Origin: Bordetella trematum
Lineage (GTDB): Bacteria; Pseudomonadota; Gammaproteobacteria; Burkholderiales; Burkholderiaceae_B
Length of the DNA stretch: 64,000 nucleotides
Reading direction: 5' to 3'
Assembly (NCBI RefSeq): GCF_900078335.1
Contig: NZ_FKBR01000011.1
Span: 334,894-398,893, forward strand
Positions 9,780 through 18,579 of the stretch are shown here, piece after piece (the stretch's first letter is position 1; the number at the start of each line of letters is the position of its first letter). The notes beneath the pieces are model-generated. The model made no database searches. It saw only the letters and a program-made list of their open reading frames with translations, and was not told the DNA's origin. The position numbers and the translations under genes are program-made.

Positions 9780-9810
9780 GTACAGATTGCACACCAATTG
9801 TGTTCTGTAC
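9780..9810. promoter_or_regulatory. Candidate IclR-type operator palindrome
   Basis: GTACAGA (9780-9786) and TCTGTAC (9804-9810) are exact complements, and inside them ACAC (9791-9794) pairs with GTGT (9800-9803). The site lies 36-66 bp before the IclR start codon, a natural position for autoregulation and control of the divergent operon. Assignment to this regulator is inference. Confidence 0.5.
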
Positions 9811-9912
9811 TCGGAAATTACGTGGTGGATGCCAAACATTCTACTCGCACCTTTCTTTTTAAAACCCGGGAAAACCCTTAAATAAAAAGCGGTTAGCGCG
9901 TATTTACGGCAA

Positions 9913-9942
9913 TTGACAGGGTTTCTCTACAGCGATTATAAA
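9913..9942 (+). promoter_or_regulatory. Sigma-70 promoter of the ABC/oxidase cluster
   Basis: A perfect -35 box TTGACA (9913-9918) is separated by 18 nt from TATAAA (9937-9942). The predicted transcript starts near 9949, about 110 nt before the first gene. This is one of the best consensus promoters in the window. Confidence 0.7.
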
Positions 9943-10061
9943 ATCTACATGCGATTTTATCTTATCGCTATTCGATATTATAGAGCGCGCCAAAAATGGA
10001 CGAAATCGAACGTCCAGGATCTCGGACCGGCGCGCCAGACCTGCCTCCAGGGGAAACTCCG

Positions 10062-10820
10062 ATGCTGCACAAAACCTTGCAATCACTGCTGGCCGCGGCC
10101 CTTTTCGCCGCCACCCTGTCCGGCGCGCAGGCCGAGACCGTCAAGGTCGGCGCTACGCCGACGGCCGTGCCATTCAACTTTCTCGACCCCAAGAGCAATA
10201 CCTTGCAAGGGGTGATGATCGATATCGCCGATGCCGTCGGCAAAAAGGCCGGCTTCACGGCCGAAGTCATGCCCATCCCCTTCGCCTCGCTGGTGCCGGC
10301 CCTGCAGACCAGGAAGATCGACATGATCGCCTCGGCCTTCGCCAACACCCCGCAGCGCGCCGAAGTGGTCGACTTCACGCAGACGGTGCTCGAATACGGC
10401 GAGGCCTTGATCGTTCCCGATAAGGACAAGACCGACTACCGGCACATCGCCGACCTCAAGGGCAAGACCGTGGGCGTGCAGATCGGCACGCTCTACGTCG
10501 AGCCGTTGAAAGCCGCGCCCGGGCTCAAGGAAGTGAAGATGTACGAAACCATGTCCGATCTGGTGCGCGATGTCGCGCTGGGTCGCCTGGATGCCGCCTT
10601 CGGCGACGGACCGGTGATCGCCTATCAGGTGCGCAAGCAGGGCGTGCCCAACGTGCGCTACGTCGACAGCTACCAGCCCCAGATGCCGACCAACATTTCG
10701 CTGGCCGTGCGCAAGGGCGACACCGAACGCGCGCGCAAGCTCGATGCGGCCATCGACGCACTCAAACAGGACGGCACCATCGCCGCGATCATGGAAAAGT
10801 GGGGCGTCGCCACGCAATGA
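10062..10820 (+). CDS. ABC transporter substrate-binding protein, polar amino acid type
   Basis: A 252-aa periplasmic receptor of the SBP_bac_3 family. It has a clear signal peptide (MLHKTLQSLLAAALFAATLSG, cleavage probably after AQA at residue 23) and then the family pattern VKVGATPTAVPFNFLDPKS...GVMIDIADAVGKKAG. DMIASAFANTPQRAEVVDFT is the block that usually contributes to binding of the ligand's amino and carboxyl groups. The ATG at 10062 is preceded by AGGGGAAA. First gene of the cluster; the permease and ATPase follow. The substrate is likely an amino acid or a derivative, but the sequence does not define it. Confidence 0.92.
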   Translation: MLHKTLQSLLAAALFAATLSGAQAETVKVGATPTAVPFNFLDPKSNTLQGVMIDIADAVGKKAGFTAEVMPIPFASLVPALQTRKIDMIASAFANTPQRAEVVDFTQTVLEYGEALIVPDKDKTDYRHIADLKGKTVGVQIGTLYVEPLKAAPGLKEVKMYETMSDLVRDVALGRLDAAFGDGPVIAYQVRKQGVPNVRYVDSYQPQMPTNISLAVRKGDTERARKLDAAIDALKQDGTIAAIMEKWGVATQ

Positions 10821-10827
10821 CCCCGCA

Positions 10828-10848
10828 CGCGCCCGCCGGCCGGGCGCG
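10828..10848 (+). repeat. Intercistronic GC hairpin after the binding-protein gene
   Basis: CGCGCCCG (10828-10835) pairs perfectly with CGGGCGCG (10841-10848) around a 5-nt loop, in the 48-nt gap between binding protein and permease. Such hairpins commonly let the binding protein be made in excess by protecting its mRNA end or partly stopping transcription. Confidence 0.6.
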
Positions 10849-10868
10849 CCGCATCATAGGTACTCGAG

Positions 10869-11525
10869 ATGTTCCAGTCTTTTTTCAGTGACGCCAGGGA
10901 ATTCTTCCCGGTGCTGATGCAAGGGGTGCTCACCACGGTGGCGATCACCGCCGCCGCCCTGGTGATCGCCACCGTGCTCGGCCTGTTCTGGGCGCTGCTG
11001 CGCGTCAGCGGTATCGGGCCGCTGGCGCATGCCAGCCGCATCCTCACCAACCTCATCCGCGGTGTGCCCATCATCGTGGTGCTGTTCTACATGTACTTCG
11101 TGCTGCCTGATGCCGGCATCAGCCTGACGGCCTTCCAGGCCGGCGCGCTGGGGCTGGGCGTGGCGTACTCCTCCTACATGGCGGAGGTGTTCCGATCCGG
11201 TATCGACGCGGTCGATGTCGGGCAGTTCGAAGCGGCCCAGTCGTTGGGCATGTCGCGCGCGCGGCTGATGCGCCGCGTCGTACTTCCGCAGGCCTTCAAG
11301 ATCTCTCTGCCGCCTTACGGCAACAACGTCGTGATGATGCTCAAGGATTCTTCGCAGACCGCCGTCATCACGGTGGTGGAACTGTCCATGCAAAGCAAGC
11401 TTATCGCCTCCTCGACCTTCAAGAGCGCCACCATCTTCACCCTGGTCGCCTTGATGTACCTGGCCATGAGCCTGCCGATGATGTACCTGATCGGCAAGCT
11501 GGAACGCCGCATGGGACGACGCTAA
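10869..11525 (+). CDS. ABC transporter permease, amino acid type
   Basis: This 218-aa inner-membrane permease of the HisM/GlnP type starts with a TM helix (GVLTTVAITAAALVIATVLGLFWALL). The EAA loop that contacts the ATPase is near residue 120 (EAAQSLGMSRARLMRRVVLPQAF). Partner of the preceding receptor and the following ATPase; its TAA stop overlaps the ATG of the ATPase gene (TAATG), which implies translational coupling. Confidence 0.93.
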   Translation: MFQSFFSDAREFFPVLMQGVLTTVAITAAALVIATVLGLFWALLRVSGIGPLAHASRILTNLIRGVPIIVVLFYMYFVLPDAGISLTAFQAGALGLGVAYSSYMAEVFRSGIDAVDVGQFEAAQSLGMSRARLMRRVVLPQAFKISLPPYGNNVVMMLKDSSQTAVITVVELSMQSKLIASSTFKSATIFTLVALMYLAMSLPMMYLIGKLERRMGRR

Positions 11526-12256
11526 TGATCAAGATCGAAAACCTCAGCAAATCCTTCGGCAACCATCGCGTGCTGACCCATATCGACGCCGAAGTGAAGC
11601 AGGGCGAGGTGGTCTGCCTGATCGGCCCCTCGGGCTCCGGCAAGTCGACACTGCTTCGCTGCATCAACGGCCTGGAACGCTATGACGAAGGCCGCATCAG
11701 CGTCGATGGAGTCACGGTGGACGCACGCAGCAAGGAGATCCAGCAGATCCGTCAGCGGGTGGCCATGGTGTTCCAGCGGTTCAATCTTTTCCCGCATCGC
11801 ACGGCGCTGGAAAACGTCATCGAGGGCCCCGTCTACGTCAAGGGCGAAAGCGTGGCCTCGGCCACCGAACGCGCCCGGGACATCCTGGCATCGGTGGGGT
11901 TGGCCGAGAAGATGGGCCACTACCCGCAGCAGCTCTCGGGCGGGCAACAGCAGCGCGTGGCGATTGCGCGTGCGCTGGCCATGGAGCCCGAAGCCATCCT
12001 GTTCGATGAGCCGACCTCGGCGCTGGATCCGGAATTGGTGGGCGAAGTGCTGTCGGTCATGCGCGCGCTGGCCGAGAAGGGCATGACGATGGTGATTGTC
12101 ACCCACGAAATGGACTTCGCACGCAACGTCTCCGATCGCGTGCTGTTCCTGGAGGGCGGCCGCATTGCCGAGCAAGGTCCCTCGCGCGAGGTGCTCACCC
12201 AGCCCCGCAACGAACGCATGCGCGATTTCCTCAAACGCGTCACCCACGCCCAGTAA
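11525..12256 (+). CDS. ABC transporter ATP-binding protein, amino acid type
   Basis: A 243-aa GlnQ/HisP-type ATPase. Walker A is GPSGSGKST (residues 36-44), the signature LSGGQQQR lies around 137, and Walker B AILFDEPTSALDPE around 157-170, followed by the switch His in VIVTHEMDFA. It energises the amino-acid-type importer encoded by the two preceding genes. The next gene, an FAD oxidoreductase, starts 8 nt after its stop, which suggests that uptake and oxidation of the substrate are expressed together. Confidence 0.95.
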   Translation: MIKIENLSKSFGNHRVLTHIDAEVKQGEVVCLIGPSGSGKSTLLRCINGLERYDEGRISVDGVTVDARSKEIQQIRQRVAMVFQRFNLFPHRTALENVIEGPVYVKGESVASATERARDILASVGLAEKMGHYPQQLSGGQQQRVAIARALAMEPEAILFDEPTSALDPELVGEVLSVMRALAEKGMTMVIVTHEMDFARNVSDRVLFLEGGRIAEQGPSREVLTQPRNERMRDFLKRVTHAQ

Positions 12257-12264
12257 CCGGCATC

Positions 12265-13563
12265 ATGCAAAACGATCTGTTCTCGCCCACGGCGTCGATG
12301 TGGGCCGCCACCACGCCGCAACGCGCCGCCACACCGCCACTGGCCGAACCGCTCTCTGTGGATGCGGCCGTGATCGGCGGCGGCATCACCGGCCTGTCTG
12401 CCGCGCTGCACCTGGCCGAGGCCGGCCAGAAGGTCGCCCTGTTCGAAGCCTATGAGGTCGGCCACCGCGCCTCCGGACGCAACGGCGGCCAGGTGGTGCC
12501 CGGGGTCAAGCCCACGCCCGGCGCACTGATCCGCCGCTTCGGCCAGGAAGCCGCACAGCGCATGATGCGTTTTTCCTATGCCAATGCCGACTACCTGTTC
12601 GAGCTGGTCGAACGCCATCGGATCGATTGCTCGCCCAGCCGCAATGGCTGGATCCAGGGCGCCTTCTCCAGCGCCTCCAGCGCCTATCTCAAACGCCGCG
12701 CGGCGGAGTTGAATGCCCATGGCGGCAATGTCGAATTCCTGGACGCCGACGCGATGCGGGCTGCCACGGGCTCCTCATTCTGGCCGGCGGGGCTGCGCGA
12801 AAAACGCGCCGGCGCAGTGCACCCGCTGGCATTCTCGCGCGGCCTGGCGCGCGCTGCGGCACAGGCCGGCGCCACGCTTTATGACCACTCTGCCGTCACC
12901 GCCATCACGCCGACGTCCGCCGGCGGCGCGATCCTGCAGGTCAACGGACAGGCTGTCAAGGCGCGCCATGTGGTGCTGGCCACCGATGCCTACACCGACC
13001 GGCTCTGGCCAGCCGTGGCCCAGTCATACGTGAATGTCGCCAGCGCGCAGATCGCCACCGACCCCTTGCCGGAGGCCTTGCAACGCCTGCTGATGCCATT
13101 GCGCGCAGGCATTTCCGAAACTCGCAAGATCACCTACTACTGTCGCATCGACCCGGCCGGGCGCTTTGTCATCGGCGGACGCGGCCACAGCGCCGAGCAC
13201 CTGGACCCGTCCACGCGCGAGCAATTGCGCCGCGCCGCGGTGACCCGTTTTCCCGAACTGGCCGACGCGGTCTGGAGCCACGGCTGGGCCTGCCGCGTCG
13301 GCATGACGCTGGACGATCTGCCGCGCGTGCATCTGCTGGCGCCCGGCATCTGGACCGCCTACGGCTATTGCGGACGCGGCGTGGCCATGGGCACGGCCCT
13401 GGGCAAGGTGCTGGCCCAGGGCATACAGGGCAAGCCCGCCGCGCAGCTGGACTATCCGGTCACCCCCCTGGCGCGCCTGCCTTTCTACCCGGCCCGCCAG
13501 CTTGGCGCCGCGCTGGCCATCAACTGGTACCGCCTGCGCGACGCGCTGGGCTATCCCGCCTGA
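12265..13563 (+). CDS. FAD-dependent oxidoreductase, DAO family (PuuB-like)
   Basis: A 432-aa flavoprotein of the D-amino-acid oxidase superfamily. The dinucleotide-binding motif is VIGGGITGLSAALHLAEAG (from about residue 36), followed by the acidic ribose contact (VALFEAYEVG) and SGRNGGQVVPG, a block shared with gamma-glutamylputrescine oxidase and related amine oxidases. The C-terminal GYCGRGVAMGTALGKVLA motif closes the FAD site. It probably oxidises a secondary amine or N-substituted amino acid imported by the adjacent ABC transporter. The substrate is inferred from context only. A hairpin separates it from a second, different DAO-family gene. Confidence 0.85.
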   Translation: MQNDLFSPTASMWAATTPQRAATPPLAEPLSVDAAVIGGGITGLSAALHLAEAGQKVALFEAYEVGHRASGRNGGQVVPGVKPTPGALIRRFGQEAAQRMMRFSYANADYLFELVERHRIDCSPSRNGWIQGAFSSASSAYLKRRAAELNAHGGNVEFLDADAMRAATGSSFWPAGLREKRAGAVHPLAFSRGLARAAAQAGATLYDHSAVTAITPTSAGGAILQVNGQAVKARHVVLATDAYTDRLWPAVAQSYVNVASAQIATDPLPEALQRLLMPLRAGISETRKITYYCRIDPAGRFVIGGRGHSAEHLDPSTREQLRRAAVTRFPELADAVWSHGWACRVGMTLDDLPRVHLLAPGIWTAYGYCGRGVAMGTALGKVLAQGIQGKPAAQLDYPVTPLARLPFYPARQLGAALAINWYRLRDALGYPA

Positions 13564-13567
13564 ATAC

Positions 13568-13587
13568 GGCTGCCGCTTGCGGCAGCC
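13568..13587 (+). repeat. Perfect hairpin between the two FAD oxidoreductase genes
   Basis: GGCTGCCG (13568-13575) pairs perfectly with CGGCAGCC (13580-13587) around a CTTG loop, starting 4 nt after the stop codon. It is followed only by TTGCT, so it is at best a weak terminator and may give graded expression of the downstream gene. Confidence 0.6.
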
Positions 13588-13598
13588 TTGCTATCGTC

Positions 13599-14867
13599 AT
13601 GACGACTCAAGAGCAGTTTCCCGACGCGGTGGATGTCGCCATCGTGGGCGGCGGCATCATCGGCGCGTGCACGGCGCTGGCGCTGGCGCGCGCCGGCCTG
13701 CGCACGGCCCTGTTTGAAAAGGGCACGCTGGCCTGCGAGCAATCCTCGCGCAACTGGGGCTGGGTGCGCACACTGGGCCGCGACCTGCCGGAGGTGCCGC
13801 TGGCGCTGCGCGCCCAGCCGCTCTGGCAGGACATCCAGGCGGCCACCGACGTGGGCTATCGTCGCCACGGCCTGGTCTACCTGGAAGAAAACGAGGCCGA
13901 CGCGACGCGCCACGAAACCTGGCTGGAACAGGCGCGCACGTATGGGGTGCAGGCAGAGCGACTGGGCCGCGAGGCCACGCTGCGTCTGCTGCCGGCTTCG
14001 GGCCGCCCCTGGAGCGGCGCGCTCTACAGCGCCAGCGATGCGGTAGCCGAACCTGCGCTGGCCACCCAGGGCGTGGCGCGCCTGGCGCGCGCAAGCGGCG
14101 CACAGATCTTCGAGCACTGCGCCGTGCGCGGCATCGAGACCGAGGCCGGACGCGCTGCGGCCGTGATCACCGAGAAGGGCAGGGTGCGCGCCCAGGCCGT
14201 GCTGATCGCCGCCGGCGCCTGGTCGCGCCTGGTCTGCGGCAACCTGGGCGTGGAGTTTCCTCAGCTCAAGGTGCGCGGCTCGGTGTTGCGCACCGCCCCC
14301 TTCGACGCCGGCGTGGCGCTGGCCATCAATGGCAAGGATTTCACCTGTCGCAAACGCGCCGATGGCGGCTACACCGTGTCGCAGTTCTCGGCCTCGCTGG
14401 CCGAGCTGGTGCCGGACAGCTTCCGCCTGATGGGCAAGTTTCTGCGCACCTGGATCGCCAACAACGCGCTGGTGCGGGTACGCCTGAGCAAACGGTTCTT
14501 CGAGGAACTGCGCATGCCGCGCCGTTTTCCGGCCGACCGCCGCACCCCTTACGAAGACTGCCGCGTGCTCGACCCCGCCCCCTATGCGCGCGGCATCGAC
14601 CAGGCCTGGGCGCGCCTGCAGCACGCCTTTCCCGTGTTCCGGCAGGCCCGCATCGCCCAGGCCTGGGGCGGCTACATCGACGTCACGCCCGACGCCATGC
14701 CGGTGATGGCACCGTTGGCCGTGCCCGGCCTCTACCTGGCTTCGGGCTTCTCGGGCCATGGCTTTGGCATCGGCCCGGCGGTCGGCGAAGCCATGGCCGA
14801 CCTCATCCAGGGGCATCGCCCCCGGGTCGATCTCGCCCCCTTCCGCCTGGAACGCTACGGCGCCTGA
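13599..14867 (+). CDS. FAD-dependent oxidoreductase, DAO family (D-amino-acid dehydrogenase-like)
   Basis: A 422-aa flavoprotein with an N-terminal FAD motif VDVAIVGGGIIGACTALALARAGL (residues 10-33) and SSRNWGWVRT nearby. A C-terminal block (GGYIDVTPDAMPVM...LYLASGFSGHGFGIGPAVGEAMADLI) is typical of DadA- and SolA-like enzymes. It differs clearly from the FAD enzyme just upstream, so the cluster holds two distinct oxidases, perhaps acting in sequence or on different stereoisomers. I chose the ATG at 13599 because the FAD fold begins a few residues later; the open frame extends further upstream only inside the previous gene. Confidence 0.85.
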   Translation: MTTQEQFPDAVDVAIVGGGIIGACTALALARAGLRTALFEKGTLACEQSSRNWGWVRTLGRDLPEVPLALRAQPLWQDIQAATDVGYRRHGLVYLEENEADATRHETWLEQARTYGVQAERLGREATLRLLPASGRPWSGALYSASDAVAEPALATQGVARLARASGAQIFEHCAVRGIETEAGRAAAVITEKGRVRAQAVLIAAGAWSRLVCGNLGVEFPQLKVRGSVLRTAPFDAGVALAINGKDFTCRKRADGGYTVSQFSASLAELVPDSFRLMGKFLRTWIANNALVRVRLSKRFFEELRMPRRFPADRRTPYEDCRVLDPAPYARGIDQAWARLQHAFPVFRQARIAQAWGGYIDVTPDAMPVMAPLAVPGLYLASGFSGHGFGIGPAVGEAMADLIQGHRPRVDLAPFRLERYGA

Positions 14868-14995
14868 GAACGCGACGCGGCGGCTGCGCCCGGCCGCTAC
14901 TCGAACGGGGCCGTGCGCCGGTCTGTCCAGGCACGAGGGAGTACGGTATCGTTGACGCGCAATTGCTCCTGCCATCCGATACCAACGAGGACGCC

Positions 14996-16048
14996 ATGAC
15001 GTTTCCCGCCCGCGGCCTGAGCCGCCGCCAATTGCTGGCCGGCACGGCCGCCACTGCTTTGCTGGGCCTGCCGGCGCTGACCCGGGCGCAAACGCGCCTG
15101 GGTAAAGTCGCCTACGGCCAAGGCAGCATCGATCCCTTCTTCGCCGCCGGGTACGTCGCCCTGAAGAAAGGCTATTTCGGTGAGAACGGCCTGGAGGTGG
15201 ACTACCTGAATTCGCAAAGCGGACCGCGCACCAACCAGCTTCTGGCGGCAGGGCAGATCCTGTTCGGCGCCACGGCGGCCACCGCCGCGCCGGCCCTGAC
15301 GCTGGCCGGCAAGCCTGCCACGCTGATCTTCGGCTTCGATCGCAAGCTCACCTACGCCAACGTGATCGTGCGCAAGGAAGACTACGACAGCGGCAAGATC
15401 CGCGAGCTCAAAGATCTGGCCGGAAAACGCGTCGGCGCGACTCAGCCGCAATCGAGCACCTGGCTGATGGCCGTGTATCTGATGCAGCAGGCAGGCATCG
15501 GCAAGCAGGTCGACATCCGCCCGCTGGGCGATCTCGCCACCATGCTGGGCGCACTCAAGACCGGCTCGGTGTCGGCCAGCATGGCCACCCAGTCCATGAT
15601 GGAACAGGCCCAGGCCGAAGGTTGGGGCGTGCCCATTTTCGACGCCACGGCCGAGCAGACCTGGCGCACCCTGATGGGCGGCGACGTCCCCGGCATCGCC
15701 GCGCTGACCCTGCGCGACACAGTCGAGCGCCGTCCCGAAGTGGTACAGGCCTTTGTCAGCGCGCTGGTCAAGGCGCAGGACTTCCTCAACACCCACAGCG
15801 CCGCCGAGGTCACCGACACCATCTACGCCGACTACCTGAACGCCTTCCCGCGCGAAGCCATCGAGAAAACCATCGCGCTCTATCAGGACAGCGTCTTTCT
15901 CAAGGACAACCTCATCACCGAGGATGCCTACCAGCACATGACGGCAATCATGGGCGACGACCGCCAGTTCTCCAACGAACAGCTCAAGCAAGTGCCGTAC
16001 TCGGCCTGTGTGGACATGCGTTTCGTGCGCCACGCGCGAGGTCTCTGA
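14996..16048 (+). CDS. ABC transporter substrate-binding protein, NitT/TauT type
   Basis: A 350-aa periplasmic binding protein of the NMT1/SsuA-like family. The N-terminus MTFPARGLSRRQLLAGTAATALLG looks like a twin-arginine signal (SRRQLLA). The mature part starts with KVAYGQGSIDPFFAAGYVALKKGYFGENGLEVDY, the usual pattern for this family. The ATG at 14996 follows GAGG at a suitable distance. Its stop overlaps the ATG of the ATPase gene (TGATG). It is the receptor of the second importer of the cluster; the ligand could be an aromatic or heterocyclic nitrogen compound, but this is not shown. Confidence 0.88.
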   Translation: MTFPARGLSRRQLLAGTAATALLGLPALTRAQTRLGKVAYGQGSIDPFFAAGYVALKKGYFGENGLEVDYLNSQSGPRTNQLLAAGQILFGATAATAAPALTLAGKPATLIFGFDRKLTYANVIVRKEDYDSGKIRELKDLAGKRVGATQPQSSTWLMAVYLMQQAGIGKQVDIRPLGDLATMLGALKTGSVSASMATQSMMEQAQAEGWGVPIFDATAEQTWRTLMGGDVPGIAALTLRDTVERRPEVVQAFVSALVKAQDFLNTHSAAEVTDTIYADYLNAFPREAIEKTIALYQDSVFLKDNLITEDAYQHMTAIMGDDRQFSNEQLKQVPYSACVDMRFVRHARGL

Positions 16049-16818
16049 TGATCCGCCTGGAGCACGTCGGCAAGGTCTACCAGAGCCGGCAGGGGCTGAC
16101 CCACGCCGTCGGCGACGTCAGCCTGACGGTCAACGAGGGCGAGTTCCTGTCCATCGTCGGGCCATCGGGTTGCGGCAAGAGCACCTTGCTGAACATGATC
16201 GCCGGCTTTCTGGAGCCCTCGCAGGGCCGCATCGAGGTGGCCGGCCAGGCCGTGCATGGCCAGGTGCCGCCCAAGCTGGGCTACATCTTCCAGAAGGACA
16301 CGCTGCTGCCCTGGTACAGCGTGCGCAAGAACGTGGCCCTGGGGCTGCGCTTTCTGGGCCTGCCGGCCACGCAGATCGAGCCGCGCGTGGCGCAGCTGTT
16401 ACGCCTGGGCCACCTCGAAGGCTTCGCCGACGCCTATCCGCACCAGCTCTCCGGCGGCATGCGCCGCCGCGTGGCGCTGCTCATGAGCCTGGCCGTCGAG
16501 CCGCGCATCCTTTTGCTGGACGAGCCTTTCGGCGCACTGGACACGCACACCAAGACCCACCTGCACCGCGAACTGAGCGATATCTGGCGCAAACTGGGCC
16601 AGACCATCGTGATGGTCACCCATGATCTGGACGAAGCCATCACGCTCTCTGACCGGGTGGTGGTGCTGTCAGGCCCGCCCAGCCGGGTGCTGCTCGATGA
16701 GCGCATCGCAATCGCGCACCCGCGCGATGTCTTCAGCCTGCGCGAAACGCCGCAGTTCAACACCCACGTGCAAAGCCTGTGGTCCGTGCTGGGCCAGCAG
16801 TTCCGCGCCGCCGCCTGA
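16048..16818 (+). CDS. ABC transporter ATP-binding protein, NitT/TauT type
   Basis: A 256-aa ATPase of the SsuB/TauB family. Walker [10 protein letters not shown] lies around residues 38-46, the signature is LSGGMRRR, and Walker B ILLLDEPFGALDTHT is followed by MVTHDLDEA, all typical of this subfamily. It starts within the stop codon of the receptor gene, so the two are translationally coupled. The permease gene follows 11 nt after its stop. Confidence 0.94.
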   Translation: MIRLEHVGKVYQSRQGLTHAVGDVSLTVNEGEFLSIVGPSGCGKSTLLNMIAGFLEPSQGRIEVAGQAVHGQVPPKLGYIFQKDTLLPWYSVRKNVALGLRFLGLPATQIEPRVAQLLRLGHLEGFADAYPHQLSGGMRRRVALLMSLAVEPRILLLDEPFGALDTHTKTHLHRELSDIWRKLGQTIVMVTHDLDEAITLSDRVVVLSGPPSRVLLDERIAIAHPRDVFSLRETPQFNTHVQSLWSVLGQQFRAAA

Positions 16819-16829
16819 GGCCAGAGATC

Positions 16830-17687
16830 ATGACGGAATCCCCGGCCGCCGACGTGCAGGCTCTGCAGCACGAACGCCAGCAACGCAGCCAGGCGCGCCG
16901 CCGACGCCTGCACATCACGCTGTGGCAGGCCATCATTCTGTGCGCCGTGCTGGGCGCCTGGGAGGGCCTGACACGCATTCCCTGGTTCGTGCAGAACACC
17001 CTGTTCGACCCCTTCTTCATCAGCCAGCCCTCACGCATCGCGCTGCGCCTGTGGCAATGGATACAGCCGGGCCCGCAATCTGTCTGGCCGCATCTGTGGC
17101 TGACCGTACAGGCCACCCTGCTGGGCCTGGCCGTGGGCGTGGTCAGCGGCTTCGCCGTGGGGCTGCTGCTGGCGCGCAACCGCTTCCTGGCCGATGTTTT
17201 CAACCCCTTCATCGTGGCCTTCAACTCGATGCCGCGCATCGCCTTCGTGCCCCTGATCACCATGTTCTTCGGCCTTGGCATGGCCTCCAAGGTGGCGACC
17301 TCGTGGTTCGTGGTGTTCTTCCTGGTGTTCTTCAACACCTACAAGGGCGGACGCAGCGTAGAGCGCGAACTGATCGATTTCTGCCGCACGCTGGGCGGCT
17401 CGACGCGCCAGATCCTCTGGCGCGTGCAGATCCCCACCGCGGCGGCGTGGACCTTTGCGGCCCTGCCCAACGCCATCAGTTTCGCGCTCATCGGCGTGGT
17501 GCTGGCCGAATTCGTCGGCTCGACCACCGGCATGGGCTATCTGATGATCACGGCGCTGGCCACGCTCAATGCCACCGACATGTTCGCTGCGGTCACGCTG
17601 CTGTCGCTGGTCGGCATTGCCCTGGTCTATTGCGTAACCGGGTTAGAGCGTAGACTGCTGCACTGGTCTCCCGAGTTCCGCGACTGA
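16830..17687 (+). CDS. ABC transporter permease, NitT/TauT type
   Basis: A 285-aa membrane protein with about six TM helices. The coupling loop is ELIDFCRTLGGSTRQILWRVQIPTA, a version of the EAA motif, and GIGMGYL-like SGSTTGMGYLMI is replaced here by FVGSTTGMGYLMITA. It forms the channel of the second importer together with the two preceding products. I chose the ATG at 16830; the stretch before it lies in the ATPase gene. Confidence 0.92.
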   Translation: MTESPAADVQALQHERQQRSQARRRRLHITLWQAIILCAVLGAWEGLTRIPWFVQNTLFDPFFISQPSRIALRLWQWIQPGPQSVWPHLWLTVQATLLGLAVGVVSGFAVGLLLARNRFLADVFNPFIVAFNSMPRIAFVPLITMFFGLGMASKVATSWFVVFFLVFFNTYKGGRSVERELIDFCRTLGGSTRQILWRVQIPTAAAWTFAALPNAISFALIGVVLAEFVGSTTGMGYLMITALATLNATDMFAAVTLLSLVGIALVYCVTGLERRLLHWSPEFRD

Positions 17688-17696
17688 CATTCCCCC

Positions 17697-18497
17697 ATGA
17701 CCGACACGCCCAGCCTGCCGCCCGCCCACGCCTTTCTTTCGACATTTTCCCTGGCCGGGCGCGTGGCGCTGATCACCGGGTCGGCGCGCGGCCTGGGCTG
17801 GGAAATCGCCCACGCCATGGCGGCCAGCGGCGCGCACGTCATCCTCAACGGCCGCCAGCCCGGCCCCACGCAGGCCGCCGCGCAGCGCCTGCGCGATGCC
17901 GGCCTGCAAGCCTCGGCGCTGGTGTTCGACGTGGCCGACAGCCAGGCCACCGAAGCCGCCTTCGCCATGCTGGATGCGCAACACGGCCGCCTGGACATCC
18001 TGGTCAACAATGTCGGCGCCCGCGTGCGCAAGCCACTGAGCGCCTTCACGGCCGAGGAGATCCGCGCCCTCATCGACACCGACCTGGTGGCGGCCATCCT
18101 GCTGTCCAAGCTGGCCGCCGAACGCATGGCGGCCCAGGGCTACGGCCGCCTGATCGCCATCACCTCGGTGGCCGGCGAGATCGCCCGCCCCGGCGATGCG
18201 GTATATCCGGCCGCCAAACAGGGCCTCACCGGCCTGATGCGCGCCCTGGCGGTCGAGTACGCCCCGCAGGGCATCACCAGCAACGCCATCGCCCCCGGCA
18301 CCTTCGCCACCGAAACCAATGCCGCCATGATGGCCGACCCGCAGGTGCACGCGCGCCTGGCCGCGCGCAACCCCACGGGCCGCTGGGGCCAACCCGGCGA
18401 GATCGCGGGGGCGGCGGTCTTTCTGGCCTCGCCGGCAGCCTCCTACATCAACGGCCAGGTGCTGGCGGTCGACGGAGGGCTGTCCATCCTGTTCTGA
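17697..18497 (+). CDS. Short-chain dehydrogenase/reductase (gluconate 5-dehydrogenase-like)
   Basis: A 266-aa NAD(P)-dependent SDR enzyme. The Rossmann motif is TGSARGLGWEIA (around residues 27-38), NNVGAR matches the conserved NNAG, the catalytic Ser is in ITSVAGEIARPG, and the YPAAK motif supplies Tyr and Lys. The C-terminus YINGQVLAVDGG is typical. It starts 9 nt after the permease stop, so it is in the same operon. It is likely to reduce or oxidise a carbonyl made by the upstream oxidases; the actual substrate is unknown. Confidence 0.9.
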   Translation: MTDTPSLPPAHAFLSTFSLAGRVALITGSARGLGWEIAHAMAASGAHVILNGRQPGPTQAAAQRLRDAGLQASALVFDVADSQATEAAFAMLDAQHGRLDILVNNVGARVRKPLSAFTAEEIRALIDTDLVAAILLSKLAAERMAAQGYGRLIAITSVAGEIARPGDAVYPAAKQGLTGLMRALAVEYAPQGITSNAIAPGTFATETNAAMMADPQVHARLAARNPTGRWGQPGEIAGAAVFLASPAASYINGQVLAVDGGLSILF

Positions 18498-18579
18498 AGC
18501 GCCGCCGTCCGCCGGCTGGCGACCGTCTCGTTTTCTTGCTGTGGCTTTTTCTCATTGTTTTCTGCAAAGGTGTTCAAGC

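Larger units (their letters stand above)
9745..10061. promoter_or_regulatory. AT-rich divergent control region between IclR gene and ABC cluster
   Basis: These 317 bp are markedly AT-richer than the neighbouring genes and hold no credible gene. They contain a 31-bp imperfect palindrome (9780-9810) near the IclR gene and a strong sigma-70 promoter (9913-9942) reading into the ABC cluster. The expected leader of the cluster (about 9949-10061) includes the small inverted repeat TGGACG-N8-CGTCCA. Confidence 0.7.
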